64,000 bases of DNA, from NCBI GenBank assembly GCA_032622095.1, contig CP136066.1:46844911-46908910 (forward strand), in the 5' to 3' direction. The notes under the pieces were generated by a model that saw only the letters and a program-made list of their open reading frames with translations, was not told the origin of the DNA and did no database searches. Positions within the stretch are counted from its first letter, which is position 1; every line of letters starts with the position of its first letter. Source of the DNA: Siphonodentalium dalli (taxonomy: Eukaryota; Mollusca; Scaphopoda; Gadilida; Siphonodentaliidae). The translations under genes were made by a program, and so were the position numbers. Positions 33,249 through 42,960 of the stretch are shown here, one piece after another.

Positions 33249-33991
33249 TATGGATGCCACGATTAATCATATAATCGATGAAACGTTGATAAAGCCGATA
33301 ATCGATTACCATTTCCGTCATCGATTAATCTCCGTTATTTATTTTGGACGTCGGAAAATGATGAGTATTTAATCTACAACCAAAGGTTTAACAACATTTG
33401 ATCATGCATCAGAGAGATTCTGACAACATGAGTATACTTAGATGTTACTAGTACAGGCTATCACTTATCGTATGGTGACTGCTGAATGAAATTCACTTAC
33501 TATCACAATTACTTAACTTGTTCTGAGTCCTGAAATTTCTGGGTGGGGGGGGGGGCACCTTTGTGATTGTTATCCACACTCTGGAAGATTGCTGAAAGTT
33601 ATAGTTTCTGTAACATTAGATTCCTTTTTTAGGAACTGCCGGCAGTCGTCATGCATTCCTATTTTGATATTGTTTGTATGTTTGGCTATTCATAACACTG
33701 AAATTAATGGCTACATGTATGTTCGTTCTAATAAACTCACAATTATTATAACCTTGACATCGTTGAGAAATGCGCTGGTATTTAATACATTGTACCCGTT
33801 ACCATTACCAGTGGTTTATGGTGCACATTATTAACGTAAAAATTACATCAGCCGAGTTTTTTTAAACCAACACACAGCCAATAGGCCATATTTACGGAAT
33901 ACTTCCACTGTTATTGATATTAGGTACGATTAATAGATTATTATCGATTATTGACGACCGACTATCAAAATCAATAATCGTGGCACCTCTA
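33249..33991. mobile_element. hAT-superfamily element with 8-bp target duplication
   Basis: The left end TATGGATGCCACGATTAAT and the reverse complement of the right end, TAGAGGTGCCACGATTATT, match at 15 of 19 positions. The flanking 8-mers caaatgag (33241-33248) and gaaatgag (33992-33999) match at 7 of 8. Removing the element rejoins the surrounding ~155-bp repeat, which shows a clean insertion. Length is 743 bp. The only frame (33589-33834) has no transposase motif, so it is nonautonomous. TGCCACGATTA-type ends with 8-bp duplication fit hAT. Confidence 0.85.
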
Positions 33992-34330
33992 GAAATGAGC
34001 CCTGATGTCATCTATTTGCTATATGGTAAATTCGAAAAAAAACAAACAAAGTCCAGTAACTCCGGTAAAAATATCCGGCTGGACCTGGCTTGAAAATCAT
34101 TCTAGGTAATGGTTAGGTGAACTCATACCAAATATCTTTGAAATTCATTGAGATTAGTGGAAATGATCCCTGTGAGGTCTATTTGCTACTGTATTGGGTA
34201 AATTCGACAAACATAATAAACAAAGTACAGGTGAACTCATATACCACAAATCTTTGAAATCTCTTGACATTTGTTCAAGTTATGACTCTTACAGATTTGG
34301 TTAGGACGGACGGACAGACGGAGCCCATTC
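33992..34330 (+). repeat. ~155-bp tandem repeat, right part (2 units)
   Basis: It continues the array at 32940: AAAGTCCAGTAACTCCGGT, AAAATATCCGGCTGGACC, TGGTTAGGTGAACTCATACC, GAAATTCATTGAGATT, then a shorter second unit. It ends with GGACGGACGGACAGACGGAGC at about 34305, a word typical of such tails. Confidence 0.75.
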
Positions 34331-34851
34331 CTATATCCCCCGGAAATTTTCAAATTGGCGACATTGGCGGGAGATAAAAATTGTTGCGAAATGTAAATCG
34401 CCTGTATGGTAAACTTCAGTTTTCTATGGAAACACTTGGGTTTCCGTGCTATTGAGAAAAACGGTGTTAGGAATGTCGACAACACCAAAACAATATGCAA
34501 AGCAGACAAAAGTTGTAAACTGGTCCAATTTTCAGTCTGGAAAGTATCGTGATACGTATTGTATACATGTAGTTGCAAAAATCATAATGAATATCGAAAC
34601 GTGGGCATATCGTTGCAGCCCTACATGTATAGTGTAAATTAAAACTCACCTTTATCAACAAGTGTTGGTCTCAATGATATGATAAGCACAGCATCTTAGT
34701 AAATAACACTGAAAGAAAGGAAAAGCATTTATCAATAAAAGAAAGTGATTTTTTGGGTATTCCGAAGGTTTGCTATTCTGAATGTTTTCTATTTTCTTAT
34801 AATATATGGGTGTATTTGTTCAGAAATGTACATACAAATTTACATCCACCA
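34331..34851. other. No recognised gene
   Basis: Frames on both strands at 34446-34661 overlap each other and have no domain. Nothing supported. Confidence 0.4.
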
Positions 34852-34867
34852 CCCCCCCCCCCCCCCC
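34852..34867. repeat. C16 homopolymer
   Basis: A run of 16 C. Similar runs of G occur at 35308-35324 (17) and 56720-56735 (16). Confidence 0.9.
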
Positions 34868-34899
34868 TTGCGATGCAATTAGCGCTATAATGACAACCA

Positions 34900-35300
34900 A
34901 TTTAATATAAAATAAAAGGCCATCCAGCCACAGTGTGCCCAGAAAAAGTAGCTTCATTTGGGGCCAATTTGGGGGCGTCAGCTTTTCTAAAAAAAATTAA
35001 CAAGGACCCTAAAATCCGATACTAAATTTCAGAACAATCCAACCAGTGCCCCCTGAAATGGTGGATAAACTATCATACAAAAATTTACAGGATTCTAAGT
35101 CGAAAAAGGGCCATAACTCTCGCGAAAATGGGTGGTGCAAACCCATATTTGAACTTGACCTGTACATGTACGGTATGCTTTTGATCTATTGACCGAAATG
35201 AAAGTTAAATATCATCATGAAACCATTTGCGGATGCACGGACGGACACTGGCTATTTTAATAGACTCCTGAAAAAAAAAATTGGGGGACAAAAAACATGT
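34900..35300 (+). repeat. Dispersed repeat (AGGGCCATAACTCTCGC family), copy 1
   Basis: It shares CCGATACTAAATTTCAGAAC, AATCCAACCAGTG, GAAATGGTGGATAAACTATC, GATTCTAAGTCGAAAAAGGG, CCATAACTCTCGC and GAACTTGACCTGTA with 44175-44545 in the same order, and ends with GCACGGACGGACAC. Confidence 0.8.
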
Positions 35301-35307
35301 ATTGGTC

Positions 35308-35324
35308 GGGGGGGGGGGGGGGGG
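35308..35324. repeat. G17 homopolymer
   Basis: A run of 17 G after TTGGTC. The proline-rich minus-strand frame over it is not called. Confidence 0.9.
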
Positions 35325-35708
35325 TCAGCTGTATATGAATTGCATACGTGCCAGAATTTTTTGTTCACACCCCCCCCTGTATTGGTAAGGAATGCTATAC
35401 AAAATCTATCCACTAACCGAATGGGCGCAGAATAAAACTTTCTCCATGTCCTCATGGAGAAAGTCAAGCCCCAACAAGCCAAGACTGCAAAATGCTATAA
35501 AAATTTAAAACATGAAATCGAAGCCTGGCCACTAGCGGAATTGAAATATAATGTGCTGGATAAAATATAGTCCCTAAATAGCATCGCTATTAATCTTTAA
35601 TATCGTTAAAAATTAAAAGACAAAAAAATTGCCACCTCGAATAGTAATAGATATAGAGTTAGTAATAGTATATGGGTGTCTAGCTCTGTTTGATTAGTTG
35701 GGTCCACC
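35325..35708. other. No feature seen; ends in a 13-bp word repeated at 38866
   Basis: TAGTTGGGTCCAC lies at about 35696-35708 and again at about 38866-38878. Confidence 0.5.
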
Positions 35709-36567
35709 AGGGCAATTCCACGACGGAGAATGAAATTTGTGAAAAAATTAAATCTTGAATATTGACTAAGCAGTTTGAAAATCTGATAGTTATGGGATTC
35801 AAGTTATTGAAAACAGTTTTTCTCTCTCTCATATTCATCATTTTAGTGCTGAAAGCTTATGCCATTGTTAACCCACATGTGCTACTAATTTTTTTGCAAA
35901 AAGTGGCTTGTAAGTAATTGAGCAAATAGTAACAATTATTTAAGATTGGCCTGTAGTATTTAAGTATTTAAATAGGTCGATGCACGCTATACCACATCTT
36001 GGGTTTATATTTCTGTGACTGATGTCCGTTTGGGGAAAAATATTTATCAGAAATCTACATACTATATGTAATGTCAGTCACGAAAATACTACCTTTGTTG
36101 GTATAAAACAATATTGCATGACAATATAACAACCATATCTTAGAGACGCTCAATATACCTGAGCCTCAATGTCTGTGTTCAAAATAAGCACCATTCTATG
36201 TCTAAGTTGACCGCTAGCAAGAGTTGAAATATGTAATGTCAGTCACGCGTAATGTCTGTCACGTTTTGCAATTTGTTCCTATTCTGATAGATGACATAAA
36301 AATAGTGTAAGAAAACATACTAAATGTTTCAATTGGATTTGTAAACATATGTAGTTCCATATAAGTGCATCTACTACTAGTAATTTTGAATATTGTTCTC
36401 ATGATGTACATGTACCGGTATGTGAGCATTGAATGTACGGTATGTGTAGCGGTATTTAATATAATAAGAAATGTTTCAGAACATAGATGGCAAGTGAGTA
36501 AGTCAAACATGTCGTACATTATCTCCTGAGATGTGTTTTTGCGATTTTAACATATGAAGTTTCTGTT

Positions 36568-36708
36568 ATGGTCAGTGCTGGGACGTTCTGGAAGTGGCCT
36601 TCACATGAAGACAAGCTTATATATCAACGGGAAGACATATGCAAGAAACTGAATGGCCCAGTTGTTGTTAATTCACGTCGGAATTTTGATTTCCCAGCAA
36701 ATAGTTAA
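36568..36708 (+). CDS. C-terminal protein fragment, WP/ED motif, unrecognised family
   Basis: The frame runs MVSAGTFWKWPSHEDKLIYQ and on to REDICKKLNGPVVVNSRRNF, then DFPANS and TAA. A branch-and-acceptor-like stretch (TTTCTGTTATGGTCAG, ending 36574) precedes TGCTGGG, so the exon may start at 36575 and be the last exon of a gene. Residue pattern and codon use look coding. I recall similar tails (W-WP, ED, Y, then DI, P, R and aromatic F) at the ends of uncharacterised proteins of aquatic invertebrates, some probably transposon-derived, but cannot verify this. No upstream exon found. It lies between two groups of the 15-base motif. Confidence 0.4.
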   Translation: MVSAGTFWKWPSHEDKLIYQREDICKKLNGPVVVNSRRNFDFPANS

Positions 36709-37224
36709 ATGCATGGTATAGATGATGACACAGTGCAGTTCTTTGTTCAATATTATTTAGTGCGAATGGATGTACTGTGATATTACAGAGCTCTGATTCT
36801 TAATTGGCAGTACTATATATTCAGTGATTGGTTTAATGTTCTTATCTCCAAATAAACAAACTGTCGTGATCATTGGTACACAATTGTGAATATAATTCAC
36901 CATTGGTCTATTCTAAAAAGAAGTATACAAAGTCTGAGCTGTTAACCGGTATATATTTGGTGTCAATAGGCAACCGTGTGTCTTTTAACGCCCCAATATC
37001 TATCACAGTAACTACATATACTAACTTCTTATCACTATAAGGATGTTTATTGAGAAACTTCTAACTTCTCCCTTCAAGCATTGATAAACTTAAATTAGCT
37101 ATGGATGTGGTGGAAAATATGCAACAAATTGTTTGACGTGTAAAGTTAGAAGTTTTTCAATCTAAACTTCCCTAATATTTCCAGTAAAATCCTGCTGTGT
37201 GCATGAAAAAAAAACTTCTACAAA
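36709..37224. other. No feature seen
   Basis: AT-rich; TTAGAAGTTTTTCAATC-like words recur at 37050 and 37145 and at 46307 but no element ends are resolved. Confidence 0.35.
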
Positions 37225-37652
37225 TGGGGCTGCAACGATTCATCATGATTTCAATGCATCGCAATTTAGTCAATACCTCACATCATAAATGTCTAAAGAG
37301 ATACATCACGATTTATGAAAGGCACACTTTTGAATAAAAACTCATCAAATGCTTTCTAACAACACTCAAGAATTCAGTTTCTCAACATTTATTTCCAAGA
37401 GTGACATCAATTTCATCAATGAGAAAGAGAAAGTTAGTAGGCAATTTACTCTTTCTAATTGCATGAATCAGATTGGTTACCATTTGGGCAATGAGCAACT
37501 TGATCCCTACAATGAGCCTGAACAAGGCTGAATTAATTCATAGATATACATGTAGTGACAACTAGCAATTGTGCATCGTGGTTCACACCCCATCGAAGCA
37601 TAAACATTGAGATGTGCATTGCAACGTGAACTTCCGCATTGTTACAGCCCTA
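37225..37652. mobile_element. hAT-like MITE with TRGGGCTGYAACRAT ends
   Basis: The left end TGGGGCTGCAACGATTC and the reverse complement of the right end, TAGGGCTGTAACAATGC, pair at 13 of 17 bases. GGGCTGCAACGATT is a common hAT terminus. Flanking 8-mers tctacaaa and actaccgg share only CTAC, at the same offset, so the duplication is weak. The frame at 37349-37531 has no transposase features. Confidence 0.55.
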
Positions 37653-39536
37653 ACTACCGGTACAAGTGGGCTGAGAATTATCAGCTAGGTTATATATTCA
37701 GAAATTCATGTTCCGAGGTATAATAAACAGTGTGCTCAAGACTTTTGTTGTGGTAATGACTTGTTCAACTTCTACGAGAAAGTCCCAGTATTATGTTATC
37801 ATATTTCTCGGGAGGCTGCCATACAATGACGATTCTTATCCATTTATTTATTTATCCAACTTGTATAAAAACAAAATATATCTCACTAAATACTGGTAAA
37901 CAAACTGTACATGTACCAGGGAAATTTCAACATATATTTGATGTGAAATATCCAACTGAAATGTCATATGCATGAAATATTTGTTGAAAATGTTTGCCAA
38001 AGTATAAGACAACTACGCAAATCACCTCCCATTTTCCCGGTCTCCGAACGCTATTGTCTGAAAAACTTGTGCAAAAGGTAATTGAGAATTTGTTCATACT
38101 GTAGGCTATAATGTTTTGCACAAATTTAATCAAATAATATCAGTCACAGACATTAGTTTTTTGAAATTCCAACTATAATAATTGAAAAAGGTGTTCATAT
38201 TAAATTATTTGAATGTAAAACAACTTAAATTTGAAATCCAGTTACGATGTATCTTGGATAATTTTGTGTAATGTCAGTCACGCTTACATTAGCCAATGTC
38301 ATGTTCATGTGTTGTATATGGTAATAAAATATATTAAATGCATTTAAACCCCATAAAATATGATTTTAGGGCACTAATTACTCATTTGGATCAGAAACTG
38401 TTGGAAATACTTGATATATTTCATAGCGTAATGTCAGTCACGCATAATTTGGACAACAAAAAATATTTTATTATAGTTCTAAGCTTAAATTTTGCTTTTA
38501 CATTATCTTGAAATATCTGCCATGAAAAATTAACAAAGAAAAACATTTGAGTTTCTGTAAATTTAAGACAAATTTAATTTGAAAACAAGTTGGCAATGTG
38601 CCTTGATATTTTCATGTAATGTCAGTCACGCTAACATTGAACGATGCCATTTTATCATCGCTTGACTAAATTCGGAATAATGCACATTTTGGGTGCACCC
38701 TGGCACAAGCCAACATCACACATAGAAATAAGATTATATATTTATAATTGTTGCTGGTATCACCACAATGAATCTGGAAAAAGTTCTTTGAATGTAATGT
38801 CAGTCACGTGGAATTGGTCAACTAATCGAGAGCGTCTACCGGTAGCTCTGTTAATATATTACATGTAGTTGGGTCCACGAACTATAAGGGGTGATGTGTG
38901 ATTTCTGAAAGTACATGTATTCAGGGCGAATGTACTGACTGCCAAATTTCGACATAAGGCTAAGTGACGCCGCTGGTTTGTTTATACATCATTACATGTA
39001 CATGTATATATTATAATTTATATAGCAACGAGCAAGTAACGGAAGTCAGTAGACAGTACGCAGGGTTTCCGCCAGGCCGGCTGCGGGTCTGTCCCACGGA
39101 CCCATTCCCCCCGTTGTTTGTTGCATGAAATCCCGCTCACACACAAATAAATGACGCTATTAAAAACTTTTTCAATCTTGTCTGTGTCGACAGGCTATAT
39201 ATCTAACTTATTTTTATTAATATTGACAAAATGAAATCGACACAGTCCATCTCCCGAAAAAAACAATAAGAAAGAGCGTGTCAAATAGCGACATTATTGA
39301 GAACACCATTCATTTGAGCCATCTTACATGCATGGAGGATAAACACGAACACATACCCCCCCTCCAATATGGAGATAATTTTCAAATTCAAGGTACGGTC
39401 AATAATAGTTTAGTTGTCCCCAAGCACAATAATCAACAACGCACATGTTCACATATGATTTCGAGGTAGGCATTGAAATTTGAACTGAAGAGACAGACAT
39501 AAATCCCATTACAAATTTAGCTCAATTTAGCTAAAT
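37653..39536. other. No further gene recognised
   Basis: Apart from the 15-base motifs there is nothing I can support. CAGGGTTTCCGCCAGG at 39061 resembles a hAT end but lacks a partner. Frames at 37708-37975, 38644-38868 and 39278-39469 have no domain. Confidence 0.4.
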
Positions 39537-39627
39537 TTGTCAGGTCGGGCACAGGTGCCAAATGAGCTAAATAGCTCATTTGAAATGAGCTATTTAGCTC
39601 ATTTGGCACCTGTGCCCGACCTGACAA
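39537..39627. repeat. Perfect 45-bp-arm palindrome with 1-base loop
   Basis: The left arm 39537-39581 (TTGTCAGGTCGGGCACAGGT ... AAATAGCTCATTT) is exactly complementary to the right arm 39583-39627 around a single G at 39582. Within each arm GAGCTAAATAGCTC is itself palindromic. Upstream, CAAATTTAGCTCAATTTAGC shares the AGCT words. Confidence 0.95.
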
Positions 39628-40287
39628 GTATATAATACTATATTCGCATAGATGATAGAGTCTGATAGTGATAGACTGTCACTATGCGCATTACAATTTA
39701 CAGTGATTACTTATAATATTATTAATTAAATATTATTATTAATATAATAATAAAATAAATTCAACGCAACGTCAAATATATCATAATGAAAATATGCTGT
39801 GAAACTTGATGTCAGCCTCAAAATTCAATTTGGATTCGGAAATTAATATTCGCTGGGTCACTTTTCCTAATTTCGATGGCAGCATGAACACTGATGAATC
39901 AGCCATGATGTCGATGATGATGAAGCGATATTGATGATCTGCTCATAAGATAAGTCATATCCATTAGAAAATTGGTTCCAATCCATAGTTGCAATAATTA
40001 GAATTAAGATTGTGGTACCAGCCATCGCATATGATATACATTAGGCCACCAATTCAATCATTGTCTTGAAGTTGTAAAGACGAGTGACTCATGAGTCCAT
40101 CGTCAAAGTCAAAGACTCGGAGGTCAGTGATTCGAGTGAGTGAGTTGCGAAAGCGGGTGTACCGTGTTTCACTGTTCGTGGGAATACTGCGAAAACTTCG
40201 AATTATCTAATTTTTGGAAACTCATAATTACATAATTTGATAAGATTTTGCTGTAAAAGATACTCACAAACTTCGATTGGAATAAAC

Positions 40288-40336
40288 AGATAGATAGATA
40301 GATAGTTGTTGTTGTTTGATAGATAGATAGATAGTT
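40288..40336. repeat. (GATA)n microsatellite with GTT interruption
   Basis: GATAGATAGATAGATAG, then TTGTTGTTG, then a second (GATA)n run. The minus-strand frame over it reads serine/tyrosine/leucine repeats and is not called. Confidence 0.9.
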
Positions 40337-40477
40337 TGGCTCTGGGGGCCTCGTCGAACTCGAAGGAATTAGCCGACGAAACTACGTGACGTAACACGTC
40401 AACGCACGAGAGATTCCACTTATGGTCATAGCGTATGCCCATATATGGCGCATTCATTCATGAATTTTTATTTTCTG

Positions 40478-40985
40478 TTCGGACCTTTTTATTTATGCGC
40501 AGTGATCTAAAATTCAAAATTTGAACCTTATTCGCTTGCTGTAAATAGAAATGCAGGATATGCAAAGAAATTACATCCATTGCCGATAATTATAAACATA
40601 TAATTATTTTGTTTTATGCAAATAGTGAATCTAATGACCCAAATACCTACAATACTGGTTACTACATTTTCCTATCCAATGTGACGAGCAGGTGCCGTTC
40701 GTTGATTCTGTTTTCTGTCTTATTTGTGCGTACTGATCTAAAATTCAAAATTTGAACCTCATTCGCTCATTGTAAATAGAAATGTAGAAAATGCAAATAA
40801 ATTACATCCATTTTAAATTATTATAATCATATAACTGTTTGGTCTTATGAAACTAGTGAATCTAATGACCCAAAAATACATAGATTACTGGAACTATATT
40901 TGCCTCCCACATGTTACGAGCCGGTACCTTTCGTTCGTTCCATTTTCTGCAATATTATTTATTCTGATTTAAAAATCGAGATAAT
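40478..40985 (+). repeat. 230-bp tandem duplication, 2.2 copies
   Basis: CTAAAATTCAAAATTTGAAC at 40507 recurs at 40737. The blocks share CATTCGCT, AATTACATCCATT, GTGAATCTAATGACCC and CCGTTCGTT/CTTTCGTTCG words, with about 15% divergence. A partial third start lies at 40935. Confidence 0.85.
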
Positions 40986-41359
40986 AGGTTCGGTTTGTTG
41001 GCTTTTAACTTTGGGAATGTTCCATCAAACTTTTAGGAGAGAATACCGTTAGAAAATCGAAGTCAAACTCTAAATGTTAATTTGGATATAGAGAAATGGC
41101 TTTGGGGCCAAATATTTTTAATAATTTTATAAAAAATGTAAACAATTTTTTTTATGCAATTCTACGTTTTTTGTATAATGGTTTCGTTTTATTTACAATC
41201 GTAATTTTTTTGGCCTTTGAAGCATGGTATGCCTATATAATTGAGTATAATTGACATACGCCGAAAAAATATATTTATATTTGCAATTGTATTTGCACTT
41301 GGGCACTTGATCAATCACACTAATTGTCGCTGTAGCGAGGTGGAACTAATCGATACAAA

Positions 41360-41433
41360 ATGGCGGCCGTCGCCAAAAATAATTTTGTGAACCCCGCTGA
41401 CCCTTCAGTTATGAATAAATTATCCTATTATAA
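41360..41433 (+). CDS. Candidate first coding exon, protein not recognised
   Basis: ATG in the context CAAAATGGCGGCC, which is also a YY1-type site common at housekeeping-gene starts, opens MAAVAKNNFVNPADPSVMNK then LSYY. The segment TATAA before GTAATT gives a usable donor at 41434 (phase 2); unspliced, the frame stops after one more codon. The peptide is protein-like (NPADPSVMNKLSYY) but I do not know the family. It lies 125 bp upstream of a Helitron-like 5' end, so any second exon would be beyond the repeats after 43 kb; none was recognised. Start context, composition and donor are the whole case. Confidence 0.35.
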
Positions 41434-41560
41434 GTAATTTGATCTATGTTTAGATTGGCCGAAAAAGTCGATTAGTATATCTCATATTCGCATACGTATA
41501 CCCTGGTCGCTTCGCTTCCGCGGCTTCGCCGCGGGAGAGCGGGCGCTATTAATCTATTAA

Positions 41561-42115
41561 TCTATATCTATATTTGCGAATGTCTGTCTGTCTGTCTGTC
41601 TGTGTTCTATAGATATTCACAGGGGACCATCTAGATGATACCAAAAGGGTATACTATGGGTAACTTTTAACGATAAAGAAAATGGTGGGGGTTAGAATTT
41701 TCTGAAGTGACGCCGTTGTTGTCAGGGGAAGAAAAGGGGGTGGGCAGAATTGTTTATGTCGCAAATTGCCACGAAACGTACACATAATCATCCCCATGAT
41801 ATGAAGAATCTAAATATGTCAAAAGTGGTGTCGTTCGAGCCAGGGATGCACGGAAAGGGAGTGGGGCACCAACATTGATAAAACTAATTTCAGCGCCGAT
41901 TTCCACCAATCTCATATATATTTTGAAGACCTCTGTTTGTATGTATGTTTGTCTGTCTGTCATTGATACAAATCTACGATTCTCGACCGATCGGGACGAA
42001 ACTTGGTACGTGTGTGTAGTTTGACCAGGCGGTGGACGTTGTCGTATTGGCGAGCCCGTGCGGCGCCCGCTTCGCGCATGCGCAGACGAGATCTCGGAAA
42101 CGGGTGGAGCTCCCA
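41561..42115 (+). mobile_element. Helitron-like 5' part
   Basis: It begins TCTATATCTATATTTGCGAA after an A, followed by (GTCT)5-like repeats, as seen at the 5' ends of Helitrons I know from aquatic invertebrates. The body has TTTTCTGAAGTGACGCCGTT, GTCAGGGGAAGAAAAGG and GCGCCGATTTCCACCAA, then GCGCATGCGCAGACGAGATC and GGAAACGGGTGGAGCT. The middle reappears at 58040-58260 and the last part at 56330-56530. Just before the start, CCGCGGC TTC GCCGCGG forms a strong hairpin (41518-41534). No Rep/helicase coding. Confidence 0.6.
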
Positions 42116-42960
42116 TATAAAAATGTACCTGGGTAAATCCACCCAGGTTTTTTGGGCCGAAACCCAGGTAAAAATCTATCTACCAAGACATCCACCAACC
42201 ATTAAGACCCCGCGAAACCTGGGTTTTACCATGATTTACCCACCTGAAACTGGATAAAAACCCTGGTATGGGTAAACCTGGGTGTAATTACCCAGGTGAC
42301 CACACCCAGGTGTACCCTACCTGGGTGTTTCCCACCCAGGTCTACCCTGGTGTTTCCTACATGGGTGTTTCCCCACCCAGGTGTACCATGGTGTTATTTA
42401 CCCAGGTGTACCCTGGTGTTTCCTACCTGGGTGCTTCCCATCCAGGTTACCTTGGTGTTATTCACCCAGGTGTACCCTGGTGTTTCCTACCTGGGTGTTT
42501 CCCACCCAGGTGTACCTTGGTGTTATTCACCCAGGTGTACCCTGGTGTTTCCTACCTGGGTGTTTCCCACCCAGGTGTACCTTGGTGTTATTCACCCAGG
42601 TGTACCCTGGTGTTTCCTACCTGGGTGTTCCCCACCCAGGTGTACCTTGATGTTTCCAACCCAGGTATACCTTGGTGTTTTTTTTACGCCGGTGTACCTT
42701 GGTGTTTTCTTACCCAGGTGGATTTCCCATTGAGATGCACCTGGGTTAGAAAACCCCAAGGTACACCCAGGTAAGGAAACACCAAGGTACACCTGGGCAG
42801 GAAAACACCAAGGTACACCTGGGTAAGAAAACACCAAGGTACACCTGGGTAAGAAAACACCAAGGTACACCTGGGTAAGAAAACACCAAGGTACACCTGG
42901 GTAGGAAACACCAAGGAACACCTGGGTGAATAACACCAAGGTACACCTGGGTGGGGATAC
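42116..42960. repeat. CCTGGGT/ACCCAGG array with opposed halves
   Basis: From 42290 to about 42720 a 66-bp higher-order unit (CCAGGTGTACCCTGGTGTTT, CCTACCTGGGTGTTTCCCAC, CCAGGTGTACCTTGGTGTTA, TTCACC) repeats. From about 42740 to 42950 the orientation flips to a 26-bp unit ACCTGGGTAAGAAAACACC plus AAGGTAC. Because unit lengths are near multiples of 3 and stops are rare, several overlapping frames of 79-168 codons are open on both strands (cysteine, proline and valine-rich); all are artefacts. A short related array lies at 55985-56281. Confidence 0.92.

Larger units (their letters stand above)
36016..38808 (+). repeat. Interspersed 15-base motif GTAATGTCAGTCACG
   Basis: Exact copies lie at 36068, 36233, 38268, 38428, 38616 and 38794. 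A one-mismatch copy lies at 36249, a partial (ATCAGTCACAGACATT) near 38138, and an inverse-type GTGACTGATGTCCG at about 36016. In the right-hand group they are 160-188 bp apart, yet the sequence between them is not obviously repeated. The motif therefore behaves like a conserved site in unlike surroundings. Confidence 0.75.

Noticed and set aside
36016-38808. Repeat-spacer layout reminiscent of CRISPR
   Set aside because: Spacers are 160-188 bp, the repeat is 15 bases, the host is clearly eukaryotic and no cas-like gene exists.
39061-39110. CAGGGTTTCCGCCAGG resembling a hAT left end
   Set aside because: No matching inverted end within 2 kb and no 8-bp duplication.
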